NCBI GenBank assembly: GCA_903890265.1
Contig: CAITAM010000086.1
Span: 1-43,166, forward strand
Length of the DNA stretch: 43,166 nucleotides
Source: an uncultured Pseudomonadota bacterium
GTDB taxonomy: Bacteria; Pseudomonadota; Gammaproteobacteria; Steroidobacterales; Steroidobacteraceae
Direction of reading: 5' to 3'
In this document: positions 1 to 8,736 of the stretch, in pieces
How the letters are laid out: every line of letters starts with the position of its first letter
Position numbering within the stretch: position 1 is the first letter of the stretch
The notes under the pieces: generated by a model
Seen by the model: only the letters and a program-made list of their open reading frames with translations
Databases searched by the model: none
Told to the model about the DNA's origin: nothing
Program-made: the position numbers and the translations under genes

Positions 1-802
1 CGCAGACCTTGCGGTATTGGGCGTCGTTGCCGGTGGCCAGCATCACGTGGCCGTCCGCGACAGCAAATACCTGGTACGGGACGATGTTCGGGTGTGCCGT
101 GCCCATCCGCGGTGGCACGGTACCGGACACCAGGTAGTTCATGTTCTGGTTCGCGAGGACGCCGACCATGGAATCCAGCAGGGCGATGTCCACGTGCTGG
201 CCCTGCCCGGTTCGCTCCCTCTGCAGGAGCGCCGCCTGAATACCGATGACACCGTAGACACCGGAAAAGATGTCGGCGAAGGCGACGCCCATTTTCTGCG
301 GCGTGCCATCGGCTTCACCCGTCAGCGCCATGATTCCGCTCATGGCCTGAATCATCGCGTCGTAGCCTGCGCGCTCGGCGTAAGGGCCGGTCTGCCCGAA
401 GCCCGTCACCGAGCAGTAGACGAGGCGCGGGTTAATCTCCCGCAGGGACGCGTAGTCGAGGCCGAACTTCACGAGCCCACCGACCTTGAAGTTTTCAATG
501 AACACGTCCGCGCGGGCCGCCAGGTCGCGGACAAAGGCGCGGCCCTCGTCGCTCTTGAGATCGGCCGTCACCGATCGCTTGCCCCGATTGCAGCAGTGGT
601 AATAGGCCGCGTCGCTGCCGCCACCGGCCGCGTGCTCGACAAACGGCGGCCCCCAGCGACGGGTGTCGTCTCCCTCGGGCGCCTCCACCTTGATCACGTC
701 CGCACCGAGGTCCGCGAGGGTCTGGCCGATCCACGGTCCCGCAAGAATCCGCGCCAGCTCGACGACGCGCAGTCCGGCCAGGGGGCGTTGCGATTCGCTC
801 AT
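1..802 (-). CDS. Family III (CaiB/BaiF) CoA-transferase, 3' end cut by window edge
   Basis: Family III CoA-transferases move CoA between carboxylic acids through an aspartyl-CoA intermediate. The 267 visible residues start MSESQRPLAGLRVVELARIL, the usual N-terminal strand of the family, and continue with DLGADVIKVE, the NRGKRS motif and GYDAMIQAMSG. The Asp of that last motif (about residue 148) is the expected catalytic aspartate. The ATG at 802 lies 4 bases after the stop of the glutaryl-CoA dehydrogenase gene on the same strand, so the two form an operon. That pairing suggests a glutarate- or succinyl-dependent CoA-transferase like GcdG of the lysine/glutarate pathway; substrate is inferred from context. 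The C-terminal part lies beyond base 1. Confidence 0.9.
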   Translation of the reverse strand, partial: MSESQRPLAGLRVVELARILAGPWIGQTLADLGADVIKVEAPEGDDTRRWGPPFVEHAAGGGSDAAYYHCCNRGKRSVTADLKSDEGRAFVRDLAARADVFIENFKVGGLVKFGLDYASLREINPRLVYCSVTGFGQTGPYAERAGYDAMIQAMSGIMALTGEADGTPQKMGVAFADIFSGVYGVIGIQAALLQRERTGQGQHVDIALLDSMVGVLANQNMNYLVSGTVPPRMGTAHPNIVPYQVFAVADGHVMLATGNDAQYRKVC

Positions 803-806
803 GAGG

Positions 807-2033
807 TCAGAAGAAGGCCTGCAGGCCGGTCTGGGCGCGGCCGAGGATCAGGGCGTGGACGTCGTGGGTCCCCTCGTAGGTATTCACCGTCTCGAGGTTC
901 TGCGAGTGGCGCATCACGTGATAGTCCGCCTGAATGCCGTTCCCGCCGTGCATGTCGCGCGCCATCCGGGCAATGTCCAGGGCCTTGCCGCAGTTGTTGC
1001 GCTTCACGAGCGAGATCATCTCGGGCGCGGCACGCCCGTCGTCCAGCAACCGACCGACTCTGAGCGAGCCCTGCAGGCCGAGTGCAATTTCGGTCTGCAT
1101 GTCCGCGAGCTTTTTCTGAAAGAGCTGCGTCTGCGCCAGAGGCCGCCCGAACTGCACGCGGTCGAGCCCGTACTGGCGCGCGCGATGCCAGCAATCCTCG
1201 GCCGCCCCGAGAACGCCCCAGGAGATGCCGTAGCGGGCGCGGTTGAGGCAGCCGAACGGTCCCTTGAGACCCGAGACGCCGGGAAGGAGCTGGGACTCGC
1301 CGACCACCACACCGTCCATGACGATCTCGCCGGTAATCGACGTGCGAAGCGACAGCTTGCCCGGGATCTTCGGTGCAGACAGCCCTTTCATGCCCTTCTC
1401 AAGCACGAAGCCGCGGATCGCGCCGTCATGCGCGTCGGACTTCGCCCAGACGACGAACACATCGGCTATCGGACTGTTCGAGATCCAGATCTTCGACCCC
1501 GTCAGCCGGTAGCCGTCCGCAACCTTCTCCGCCCGGGTCCGCATCGAGGCGGGGTCGGAGCCTGCATTGGGTTCGGTCAGACCAAAACAGCCGATCCATT
1601 CGCCACGGGCGAGCTTTGGCAGGTACTTCAGGCGCTGCTCCTCGTTGCCATAGGCGTAGATCGGGTACATCACGAGCGACGACTGAACGCTCATCATTGA
1701 GCGATAGCCCGAGTCCACCCGCTCGATTTCCCGCGCGACGAGCCCGTAGGCCACGTAGGACGCCCCGGCACAGCCGTAGGTTGCCGGCACGGTGATGCCG
1801 AGCAGTCCGAGCTCGCCGAGCTCGGCAAAGATCCCGGGATCGGTGCTTTCGTTCAGGTACGCCTCCGTGACCATGGGCAGCAGGCGCGACTGGGCGAAAC
1901 TGCGTGCCGCATCGCGGATCATGCGCTCCTCGTCATTCAGCTGGTCATCGAGGAAAAACGGGTCCGCCCAGTCAAAGGTGCCGAGCGAGGGACCGAATGA
2001 CGTGCCTTTTGCGGCGTGGGTTGCTGTTGCCAT
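807..2033 (-). CDS. gcdH: Glutaryl-CoA dehydrogenase
   Basis: FAD enzyme that oxidises and decarboxylates glutaryl-CoA to crotonyl-CoA in lysine, tryptophan and glutarate breakdown. The 408-residue product has the acyl-CoA dehydrogenase order: N-terminal helical domain (FDWADPFFLDDQLNDEERM), FAD-binding signature GCFGLTEPNAGSDP, and C-terminal helices ending NTYEGTHDVHALILGRAQTG. The Glu of YEGT (about residue 387) is the catalytic base. Length and C-terminal sequence match GcdH better than short-chain acyl-CoA dehydrogenases. I chose ATG 2033 (MATATHAAKG); an in-frame start at 2096 would add 21 residues unlike the family. It is co-transcribed with the CoA-transferase 4 bases downstream. A GGDEF gene diverges upstream. 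Confidence 0.93.
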   Translation of the reverse strand: MATATHAAKGTSFGPSLGTFDWADPFFLDDQLNDEERMIRDAARSFAQSRLLPMVTEAYLNESTDPGIFAELGELGLLGITVPATYGCAGASYVAYGLVAREIERVDSGYRSMMSVQSSLVMYPIYAYGNEEQRLKYLPKLARGEWIGCFGLTEPNAGSDPASMRTRAEKVADGYRLTGSKIWISNSPIADVFVVWAKSDAHDGAIRGFVLEKGMKGLSAPKIPGKLSLRTSITGEIVMDGVVVGESQLLPGVSGLKGPFGCLNRARYGISWGVLGAAEDCWHRARQYGLDRVQFGRPLAQTQLFQKKLADMQTEIALGLQGSLRVGRLLDDGRAAPEMISLVKRNNCGKALDIARMARDMHGGNGIQADYHVMRHSQNLETVNTYEGTHDVHALILGRAQTGLQAFF

Positions 2034-2320
2034 GGTGTTGACCGCTCCGTACTTGAGAACGCCTGGACCGCCCCGGAAACCGGGCGCCAACGTCAAAAAT
2101 GATCTCTATATTGGGCCATCCGCGGGTGCTTTGGCAGCATTGACGGCGCGCGCCGCGCGTGGTCCGGCGCGGCCGGCGGGCGATTCGACCGCGTACCGTC
2201 CAGGGCAGCGGATACCCGTCTCGCGCTAATTCGTGCCTAAACTGCTGCCGCGGGTTCAGGACAGGGCGCTCCCTGCCGACCAACCCGGGGATAAGCCGCG
2301 CAGCCGTTGGGACAGCCACC

Positions 2321-3730
2321 TTGGAAACCGCCGACTGGAAAGCAAAGTACCTCACGGCCATCCGCGAAATGGAGGCCAGTGAGCAGCGGTGGTCTGCGGT
2401 CGAAAAGGCCCTGAGGCGCCTCGTCAGCCGGCTTTGCGCGGCCGCGAGCGGCATCGACACGCGCCTTGACGGCCAGCTGGACGCGGCCTCCGCCGCCGTC
2501 CGGCGGGACCTCGACCCCGCCGAACTCAAGGCGATTGGCGACTCACTGGGCGACACCGTGCTCGCGATGGAGCGCGAGGGCCCCGCGGTCGCCGGGCCGA
2601 AGGCATCGCCCCAGCGGGAGGTCGCCCCGCCGGCGCCGGAAGCCCGTCCCCCCAGGTCCTCGCGTCCCGCCCCGGCCGGGCGCGCCGAGCTGGCTGCCAC
2701 GCTCACCGCCGTGCACGGCCTTTTGGAGCACCTCGCCGCACTGGACGCGGGATCGGGACTCCCCGCGGCACTGAATACCCAGCTGGCCGCCGCCAGTGAC
2801 GACGCTGCCCTCGCGCGAGTCCTCGACCAGGTGGCGGACCTGGTCCGCGACCGCAGCGACGCCGTGGCAAGCGACCGGCGCGAGGTCGCGGCGATGCTGG
2901 GTCAGGTCACCCAGCGCCTCGAGGAGATGACGGAGTTCCTGAGTGGCAGCACCGACGAAAGCAACGCCGCGCGCTCCGACGTGGACACCCTGAACAAGGA
3001 GGTCATGGCCGAAGTCGCCACCCTGTCCACCGAAGCCGCGAGTTCGAACGACCTCGCCCGGCTGCGCACGCTGGTGGCATCGCGCCTCGAGGCCGTGGCC
3101 AGTCGGGTCAGGGAATTCCGGGCGCATCAGGAATCGCGCTTCATCGCGCACGCAGCCCGCGTCGAGCGTATGCGTAGCCGTATCATCGAGCTTGAGAAGC
3201 AGACCGTCGAACTGCACCGCGGGCTCGCGGCCGAACGGCGGCACGCCCGTACCGACGTCCTCACGGGTGTCGCGAACCGTGCCTCGCTCGATGAACGGCT
3301 GGCGGAGGAGATTGAGCGTCGCCGGCGCTTCAAGACCGCCGTAGCGGTGCTCGTCTGGGACATTGATCTCTTCAAGAAGATCAACGACGAGTACGGCCAT
3401 CGCTCCGGCGACGCGGTACTCCGTGAGGTCGCCCGGGCACTCGCGGCGCGCAAGCGCGCGACCGATCACCTCGCGCGCTTCGGGGGTGAGGAATTTGTCA
3501 TGCTGCTGGTCGGCACGACCGTCAATGAGGCCCTGCGTGTAGCAGACGGTCTGCGCGAAGCCATCGCTGCCATGAAGTTCGGCTTCCGCGGCTCACCGGT
3601 CCGCGTGACGGTCTCGTGTGGCATCACCGAGCTTGCCGACGACGACGACCCGCAGACGGTCTTCGACCGCGCCGACGCCGCGCTGTACCGGGCGAAGAAC
3701 GAGGGGCGAAACCGCTGCATCGCGGCATAA
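2321..3730 (+). CDS. GGDEF diguanylate cyclase with coiled-coil sensory N-terminus
   Basis: Predicted to make cyclic di-GMP from two GTP in the cytoplasm. The C-terminal GGDEF domain (about residues 300-469) carries an intact active site, RFGGEEF (GGEEF from about residue 388). An RATD I-site lies exactly five residues upstream, so product inhibition is expected. The N-terminal part (WKAKYLTAIREMEASEQRW, then long Ala/Arg/Glu-rich helices) has no membrane segment and looks like a helical/coiled-coil input module seen in many gammaproteobacterial cyclases. The frame is open back to 2159, but the residues before TLETADW look non-coding. I therefore took the TTG at 2321 (469 residues); the Shine-Dalgarno is weak and the start is uncertain. 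Confidence 0.85.
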   Translation: METADWKAKYLTAIREMEASEQRWSAVEKALRRLVSRLCAAASGIDTRLDGQLDAASAAVRRDLDPAELKAIGDSLGDTVLAMEREGPAVAGPKASPQREVAPPAPEARPPRSSRPAPAGRAELAATLTAVHGLLEHLAALDAGSGLPAALNTQLAAASDDAALARVLDQVADLVRDRSDAVASDRREVAAMLGQVTQRLEEMTEFLSGSTDESNAARSDVDTLNKEVMAEVATLSTEAASSNDLARLRTLVASRLEAVASRVREFRAHQESRFIAHAARVERMRSRIIELEKQTVELHRGLAAERRHARTDVLTGVANRASLDERLAEEIERRRRFKTAVAVLVWDIDLFKKINDEYGHRSGDAVLREVARALAARKRATDHLARFGGEEFVMLLVGTTVNEALRVADGLREAIAAMKFGFRGSPVRVTVSCGITELADDDDPQTVFDRADAALYRAKNEGRNRCIAA

Positions 3731-3760
3731 CCCTGACCGGCGCGCGGGAGACGTTCTGAC

Positions 3761-3826
3761 GTCGCGCCTGATGTCGCGCCTGATGTCGCGCCTGATGTCG
3801 CGCCTGATGTCGCGCCTGATGTCGCG
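3761..3826 (+). repeat. 12-bp tandem repeat, about 5.5 copies
   Basis: Five perfect consecutive copies of GTCGCGCCTGAT run from 3761 to 3820, followed by a sixth partial GTCGCG. A decayed half-copy (GTTCTGAC) precedes them. The array lies between the stop of the GGDEF gene (3730) and the ATG of the amidohydrolase (3865). The unit is a multiple of three, but I see no gene using it. Perfect copies point to recent slippage expansion. Confidence 0.95.
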
Positions 3827-3864
3827 AGTGTGGCACGCTAGCGCTTTGCCCGCCGGAGCGCCTC

Positions 3865-5661
3865 ATGCCGCAGAACAAGTGCCCGCGTACGGTCTGTCTG
3901 TTTGTCGCCTTCCTGCTGCAGGCCACGGGCGCACCGCAGGCTCTTGCCGAGCCGAAGGCCGCGGCCGATGTCATCTTCGTCAACGGCCACATCGTGACGG
4001 AGGATGCCAACGACCGTGTCGCCGAGGCGCTCGCGGTCAGATCGGGCAGGATCCTTGCCGTTGGCAGTAACGACGAGATCCGCGCACTCGCGGGCCACAG
4101 TACCCGCCAGATCGACCTGCGGGGCCACACCGTGACGCCCGGCCTGATCGACACCCACGTCCATCTTGCCAGCGGCGGACTGGATACGCTGATCACGGTC
4201 GATCTGAGCGACGCGAGCTCGATCGCCGAGGTTCGCGCGCGCATCAGGAGCCGCGCGGCCACCCTCAAACCGGGCGAGTGGCTGCGCGCAAGCGGCTGGG
4301 ACGAGGGCAAGCTCGCTGAGGGTCGCTACATCCTCGCCAGCGACATCGATGACCTCACGCCACTCAACCCCGCCTGGCTGGATCACACGAGCGGTCATTA
4401 CGGCGCGCTGAACTCGGTTGCGATGAAGCAGCTCGGTATCACCCGCGAGTATCAGACACCACCGGCAGGGACCGTGGACCGGGACGCCGGCGGCGTGCCG
4501 ACGGGCGTGGTCAAGGAGTCGGTGCGTGACTACGTGCTGGCGCGGTTGCCGGCACCGACCGCGGCCGAGCGTCGCGCCGGAATCAAGGCGGGTCTGGCGA
4601 TCATGCACAGGGAAGGCATGACGGCGATCAAGGACGCGGACCTGCAACCCGCCGAGTGGGACGCCTACGTCGCGCTCGCCCGCGCCGGGGAGCTCAGCGC
4701 GCACGTCTGCGCCCTGTTTCATACCGATCCGTCGCTCGCCGCGGCGATGGCGACCAAGGCGCGGGTGCTAGGCCTGCCACGCCCGCCGCAGGTGGCCGCA
4801 CCCAACCTCGTCTCGTGTGGCGTCAAGGTCTACATGGATGGCAGTGGCGGAGCACGCACCGCTTGGATGTACGACGACTGGAACGTGCGCCGTACCGAGG
4901 TCGATACCGGCAACAAGGGGTACCCGGCGCTTGATCCGGCGCTCTATCGCCAGATCGTCCACCTCTACCACGATGCGGGCATTCACATCGCGACCCATGC
5001 CGTGGGGGATCGCGCGATCGACTGGGTCGTCGACAGCTACGAAGAGGCGCTCGCCGCGCACCCGGCCAAGGGCCTGCGGCACGCGATCATCCATGCCAAC
5101 ACCCCGACGGACCATGCCATCGGCGTCATGGCCAAGCTGCAGCAAACCTATGACGCCGGCTATCCCGAAACTCAGGGCCCTTTTATCTGGTGGATTGGCG
5201 ACAACTACGCCGGCAATCTCGGCCCGGCACGCAGCCAGCGACTGAACCCCTACGCGACCTACGTTGCCCACGGCATTCGCTGGGGCGGCGGCTCGGATTA
5301 CTCGGTGACTCCGCTGCCGGCACGCTACGGACTCTGGTCGTCGGTCGAGCGACGCACGCTCAAGGGCACGTACGGCGAGCAACCCTTCGGCACCGCGGAA
5401 AGCGTGCCGGTCGCGGTGGCGCTGCGCTCGTACACGACCTGGGCCGCGCACCAGCTCTTCCTGGATGCCGAGGCGGGATCACTGGAGCCGGGGAAGAGTG
5501 CTGACCTCGCGGTCTGGGACCAGAACCTGCTCGAGGTCCCCGCCGCCGGTCTCAAGGACCTGAAGTGCCTGATGACCGTGTTCCGCGGCGGCATCGTTTT
5601 TGAATCGCCGGGCAGCGACGTCGTCGTCGGCCGGGCGGGCCGTACGGTCGCCGCCCGCTAG
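3865..5661 (+). CDS. Secreted metal-dependent amidohydrolase (YtcJ-like)
   Basis: A 598-residue amidohydrolase of the amidohydrolase_3/YtcJ group. An N-terminal signal peptide (CLFVAFLLQATGAPQALAEP) predicts export. The mature part has the small beta-sandwich (ADVIFVNGHIVTEDAN), the first metal-binding motif GLIDTHVHL (His98 and His100), later metal-site motifs such as HIATHAVGDRAID, and a C-terminal sandwich strand GKSADLAVWDQNLLEVP. The family hydrolyses C-N bonds of varied amides or cyclic compounds; the substrate here cannot be read from sequence. The ATG follows a GGAG-like site. The stop overlaps, convergently, the stop of the DUF1622 gene. Confidence 0.9.
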   Translation: MPQNKCPRTVCLFVAFLLQATGAPQALAEPKAAADVIFVNGHIVTEDANDRVAEALAVRSGRILAVGSNDEIRALAGHSTRQIDLRGHTVTPGLIDTHVHLASGGLDTLITVDLSDASSIAEVRARIRSRAATLKPGEWLRASGWDEGKLAEGRYILASDIDDLTPLNPAWLDHTSGHYGALNSVAMKQLGITREYQTPPAGTVDRDAGGVPTGVVKESVRDYVLARLPAPTAAERRAGIKAGLAIMHREGMTAIKDADLQPAEWDAYVALARAGELSAHVCALFHTDPSLAAAMATKARVLGLPRPPQVAAPNLVSCGVKVYMDGSGGARTAWMYDDWNVRRTEVDTGNKGYPALDPALYRQIVHLYHDAGIHIATHAVGDRAIDWVVDSYEEALAAHPAKGLRHAIIHANTPTDHAIGVMAKLQQTYDAGYPETQGPFIWWIGDNYAGNLGPARSQRLNPYATYVAHGIRWGGGSDYSVTPLPARYGLWSSVERRTLKGTYGEQPFGTAESVPVAVALRSYTTWAAHQLFLDAEAGSLEPGKSADLAVWDQNLLEVPAAGLKDLKCLMTVFRGGIVFESPGSDVVVGRAGRTVAAR

Positions 5662-6041
5662 CCCGTCGTCTCGACCGCACTGCCCGCCGTGCGCGACGCC
5701 TCGCCTTCCTTCATCTCCCGCTGCAGGAAGTAGTTCAGCGCCGTTCGGATGACGGCAATCGAGGCCAGCTTGCCGATCTGATCCCACGAGGGCGCGACGG
5801 CGGTCGAGAGGATGTCGGCGCCGAGCTGCAACTCGAGCGCGAGCGCGAGGAACCGGGCGAGCTGCAGGCGCGACTCGCTGAACGCGTCGCCTTTGCCGCT
5901 GCGAAGCACGTTCCACCAGGTCTGGCAGGCGGCGGCGACGCCCACGCCGATCATCGCGGCGCCGGTCACCTCGACGGCCAGCTTGAGCCACAGCACCGCG
6001 AACCGGAGTAACTCCTCCGCACTGCCCAGACCTGGTTCCAT
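5658..6041 (-). CDS. DUF1622 family small membrane protein
   Basis: A 127-residue protein with about three hydrophobic helices: LLRFAVLWLKLAVEVTGAAM, LARFLALALELQLGADIL, and a final segment containing LASIAVIRTALNYFLQRE. The LELQLGADIL and IRTALNYFLQRE stretches are characteristic of DUF1622 (inner-membrane protein of unknown function). I chose ATG 6041 (MEPGLGS); a GTG at 6059 would add six residues. The 3' end overlaps the convergent amidohydrolase by four bases. No function can be assigned. Confidence 0.8.
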   Translation of the reverse strand: MEPGLGSAEELLRFAVLWLKLAVEVTGAAMIGVGVAAACQTWWNVLRSGKGDAFSESRLQLARFLALALELQLGADILSTAVAPSWDQIGKLASIAVIRTALNYFLQREMKEGEASRTAGSAVETTG

Positions 6042-6059
6042 TGTCCCTGCACCCCTCAC

Positions 6060-6077
6060 GGGGCGCCGAGGCGCCCC
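6060..6077. terminator. GC-rich hairpin between two minus-strand genes
   Basis: GGGGCGC, a CGAG loop, then GCGCCCC form a perfect 7-bp stem. It lies downstream of the serine hydrolase stop (6138) and just upstream of the DUF1622 start (6041). No T-run follows on either strand, so it is at best a weak or factor-assisted terminator, or a leader structure for DUF1622. Confidence 0.3.
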
Positions 6078-6137
6078 TTACCGTGACGATTCATTGTACC
6101 GGCGACCGCCGGCGGTAAGCGAAGGCAGCCAGCCCGT

Positions 6138-7661
6138 TCAGGGCGCCGACCGGTCCGCAGCCGACGGCGGCACCGCCTGCATCAACAGCCCGAGCGAGCG
6201 CGTCAGGTCCTTTTCCGCGGCCTTCTCGCCTTTGAAATGCCCGAGACGGACGACGACCAGATCGTGGGTCGGCACGACGAAGGTGTACTGCCCGCCAGCG
6301 CCCGCCATGTAGTACGCGCTCTTCGGCAGGGGGTATCCGCCGTCGCCATTGAGCCAGAAGAAGCCACCGTAGACCGGCTGCCCTTGCGCAAGCCAGGCGG
6401 GCGCGGCGCTGCTGACGAACGCCGTGTAACCCTTCGGCAAGAGCCGCCTGCCGTTGGCAACGCCGTCGTTGAGGAAGAGGTTACCGAGCCGCGCCCAGTC
6501 CCGGCCGCAGGCCAGGTCATAGCCCTGCGTCAGCAGGTCGCCGTCGGCATCGGTTTCAATCACCATCGACCGCACGCCGATGCGGTCGAACAGCGCACGC
6601 TGCGGGAACTGCAGGTAGTCGCCGTGGCGACGCTCGACGGCGCGGCGGATCAGGTAGTTGACGAGGACGGGGTCCGTGTTGCGGTAGCGCCCGACCCGGT
6701 TGACGGGATACTGCAGGCTCCGGCTGGCGGCATAGCGGAACGCGTTGTCGCCCGTGTAGAGGTACAGGTGCCCGGGGTAGGGCCCGTTCGGGTCGAAATC
6801 CGGGTCGTAGGGCGCGACGACACCGAGGCCGCTCGACATGCGCAGGAGATCCGCGATCCGGATGGCCTGCCGCGGATCACCGGGCTGCTGCCACTCCGGT
6901 ACCGGCGCCGGCTGCCACAGGTCGTAGGCACCCTCGGTGATCAGCACACCCATCAGCGCCGCCGTGACGCTCTTGCCCATCGACCAGCTCTCGAGCGGTG
7001 TCGTGGGCGTAATGCCGGGCGCGTAGCGCTCGGCGAGCAAACGCCCCTTCCAGGTGACCACGACGGCCGCGGTCTCGCTCTCGGGGTGCTCGAACGCGGC
7101 GTCGACCGCCGCGAGTAGCCTGGTGCGATCGATGGCACTTGGCCAGGGCGCCACTGGCAGACGGTCGCCGAGGGGCCAGGGCGTGGAGGACGCGGCTGGC
7201 AACCGTGGACGGAACTGCTCCGGCTTGAAGCGGGGTGACGTCTCGCCCACCGGAAACGTGAGGCAACCCTGGCTGCCGAGAAAGGCGGCCACGCGGCGCC
7301 GCCCGTCCGGCAGCGCCACGGACACCGTCCTTGCCTGCCGGTCGATCTCGGGCTGGCCGAGCATCGCCCGCGCGGCGTACGGCGCCGTAAAGTAGCCCAC
7401 GTGCTCCGCGGCGAACGCGGGGTCGAGACCGGTGATGAACACCGCCGAGCACATCACGCGCGCGTAAGCCCCGGCCTCGTGCAGCAGCCGATCGCCCGGG
7501 GGCGGCTCCGGCACGGCGAGCTCCAGGGCTTTCGCGCGCTCGAGACCGGCAATGACGACGGCATCCGCGGTCTCCCCCGCCGCAGGCCGGACAAACGCAC
7601 CCACGGACGCCGCGAGCAGCAGCAGCCCCAGCAGTCTCGCCCGGTCGATTCCCGTCGACAT
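6138..7661 (-). CDS. Secreted serine hydrolase, beta-lactamase/NylB-like
   Basis: A 507-residue exported protein of the class C beta-lactamase/penicillin-binding-like superfamily. It has a signal peptide (LLGLLLLAASVGAFVRPAAG), then about 160 residues of N-terminal extra sequence. The catalytic domain carries SMGK at residues 227-230 (SxxK), YRN in RVGRYRNTDPVLV (YxN), and GAGGQYTFVVP at the place of the KTG/HxG motif. The SMGKS and YRNTDPV pattern is closest to 6-aminohexanoate-dimer hydrolase (NylB)-like esterase/amidases rather than true AmpC. The ATG at 7661 has a good site (GGGAACGGGAC) just upstream. Substrate unknown; antibiotic resistance should not be assumed. Confidence 0.85.
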   Translation of the reverse strand: MSTGIDRARLLGLLLLAASVGAFVRPAAGETADAVVIAGLERAKALELAVPEPPPGDRLLHEAGAYARVMCSAVFITGLDPAFAAEHVGYFTAPYAARAMLGQPEIDRQARTVSVALPDGRRRVAAFLGSQGCLTFPVGETSPRFKPEQFRPRLPAASSTPWPLGDRLPVAPWPSAIDRTRLLAAVDAAFEHPESETAAVVVTWKGRLLAERYAPGITPTTPLESWSMGKSVTAALMGVLITEGAYDLWQPAPVPEWQQPGDPRQAIRIADLLRMSSGLGVVAPYDPDFDPNGPYPGHLYLYTGDNAFRYAASRSLQYPVNRVGRYRNTDPVLVNYLIRRAVERRHGDYLQFPQRALFDRIGVRSMVIETDADGDLLTQGYDLACGRDWARLGNLFLNDGVANGRRLLPKGYTAFVSSAAPAWLAQGQPVYGGFFWLNGDGGYPLPKSAYYMAGAGGQYTFVVPTHDLVVVRLGHFKGEKAAEKDLTRSLGLLMQAVPPSAADRSAP

Positions 7662-7758
7662 GTCCCGTTCCCCTGTCCGTCGCGCCTGTGCCGAGACTAG
7701 GCAGTTCAGGGTGGCAGGTAAAGCGTGGCGCGGGGCCTTTGCGTGCCAGCGCGCGCGA

Positions 7759-7764
7759 TATACT
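7759..7764 (+). promoter_or_regulatory. Possible -10 box (TATACT) of the oxygenase gene
   Basis: TATACT in an otherwise very GC-rich stretch, 6 bases before the GTG at 7771. If used, the transcript would be leaderless or nearly so. No convincing -35 is visible (CTTTGC lies about 16 bases upstream). Confidence 0.3.
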
Positions 7765-7770
7765 CCCGGC

Positions 7771-8382
7771 GTGACAGTGCACAGCTTCTTTCCGACCCGG
7801 GTGTACGCGGCCCCTCTGCTGCCCGAGGGCGGCAAGGCACTCAACGACCGCCTGGAGCGGGAGTGCCGGCAGCTCGCCCACGATGACGGGGCTGGCCGTC
7901 AGTGGTCGGCCGTGAACTACGCCGGTGGCTACACCTCGTACGGATCCGCCAACCGCATGCACACGGTCTCACCGACCTTTGCGGAACTCGAACGCCACCT
8001 CGCAGCGCACGTTCGGGACTTTTCCCGGGTGCTCGGTCTTGACCTGCGCGGCCGCCGCCTGCGGATGACGGACTGCTGGGTCAACATCATGCGGCACCGG
8101 GCGCACCACGGGCTCCACCTGCACCCGCTGTCGACGCTGAGCGGTACCTACTACGTGCGCGTACCCAGGGGCAGCCCGGGCCTTAAAATCGAGGACCCGC
8201 GACTCGACCGGATGATGGCGACACCGCCACGCAGAGCCGATGCCGAGGTGTCGCCATGGATCACGTTGCCGGCAACGGCCGGCGAGATCCTGCTGTTCGA
8301 AAGCTGGCTGCGGCACGAGGTCGTGTCCAATCCGTCACGCACCGCCCGGATCAGCATCAGCTTCAACTACAGCTGGTTCTGA
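7771..8382 (+). CDS. 2OG-Fe(II) oxygenase-like protein (TIGR02466 type)
   Basis: A 203-residue protein starting VTVHSFFPTRVYAAPL, the typical start of the putative 2OG-Fe(II) oxygenase family described by TIGR02466/PF13759. Family marks are WVNIMRHRAHHGLHLHPLS with a His cluster, LSGTYYVRVP, AGEILLFESWLRHEV and RISISFNYSWF. These supply the expected metal-binding histidines and the 2OG-binding Arg. Family members are linked to hydroxylation reactions but mostly uncharacterised. The frame stays open upstream to 7552, but that part lies inside the divergent hydrolase gene. GTG 7771 (or GTG 7777) fits the family start. It converges on the lipoprotein gene at 8408. Confidence 0.82.
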   Translation: MTVHSFFPTRVYAAPLLPEGGKALNDRLERECRQLAHDDGAGRQWSAVNYAGGYTSYGSANRMHTVSPTFAELERHLAAHVRDFSRVLGLDLRGRRLRMTDCWVNIMRHRAHHGLHLHPLSTLSGTYYVRVPRGSPGLKIEDPRLDRMMATPPRRADAEVSPWITLPATAGEILLFESWLRHEVVSNPSRTARISISFNYSWF

Positions 8383-8407
8383 ACCGGGCGGCGCGCAGCG
8401 GCCACGG

Positions 8408-8626
8408 TCAGCGCTGCATCACCTGCTTGACTTCCGTCTGCTTGATTGCCGCAGCGCGTCCGTCAAGATCCTGGTACTCGTACATACCGGTCTTGCTATT
8501 GAGCTTCGGCTGGCCCTTCGCCTGGATCAGCGTGCCATCGTTGGTGCTGATGATGTAGCGCGGCGTTGAACAACCCGCCAGGACGGCAACGGTTACGAGG
8601 GCAGCAAACAAAATCGACTTTTTCAT
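8408..8626 (-). CDS. YgdI/YgdR family lipoprotein
   Basis: A 72-residue lipoprotein: MKKSILFAALVTVAVLAGC is a type II signal peptide with lipobox VLAGC. A small domain follows with YIISTNDGTLIQAKGQPKL and the ending TEVKQVMQR, which match the YgdI/YgdR (DUF903) SH3-like family. Such proteins sit in the cell envelope and their role is unknown. ATG 8626 is chosen because the lipoprotein signal begins there; an upstream in-frame GTG at 8680 would add 18 unrelated residues. Confidence 0.88.
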   Translation of the reverse strand: MKKSILFAALVTVAVLAGCSTPRYIISTNDGTLIQAKGQPKLNSKTGMYEYQDLDGRAAAIKQTEVKQVMQR

Positions 8627-8736
8627 TAACGGACTCCCTGACTGCGTAATGGCTCTCGCCTGCGAAATGTCCCGGATCACCCGGGACCGATGAGCGTGGC
8701 CGGCGAACCGACCCTGCCGAACACGACGGTTTCCTG

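Noticed and set aside
17..1700. Two overlapping plus-strand frames of about 345 codons
   Set aside because: They are antisense to the CoA-transferase and glutaryl-CoA dehydrogenase genes, which have clear motifs.
2034..2096. N-terminal extension of glutaryl-CoA dehydrogenase
   Set aside because: The added residues (MTLAPGFRGG and so on) do not resemble the family, and ATG 2033 gives a normal length.
3829..3852. Sigma-54 promoter (TGGCACG followed by TTTGC) before the amidohydrolase
   Set aside because: The distance between the GG and GC elements is wrong for sigma-54.
6138..7661. Beta-lactamase antibiotic resistance gene
   Set aside because: It has SxxK and YxN, but the context and motif flanks fit NylB-like serine hydrolases. 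Resistance is not supported by the sequence.
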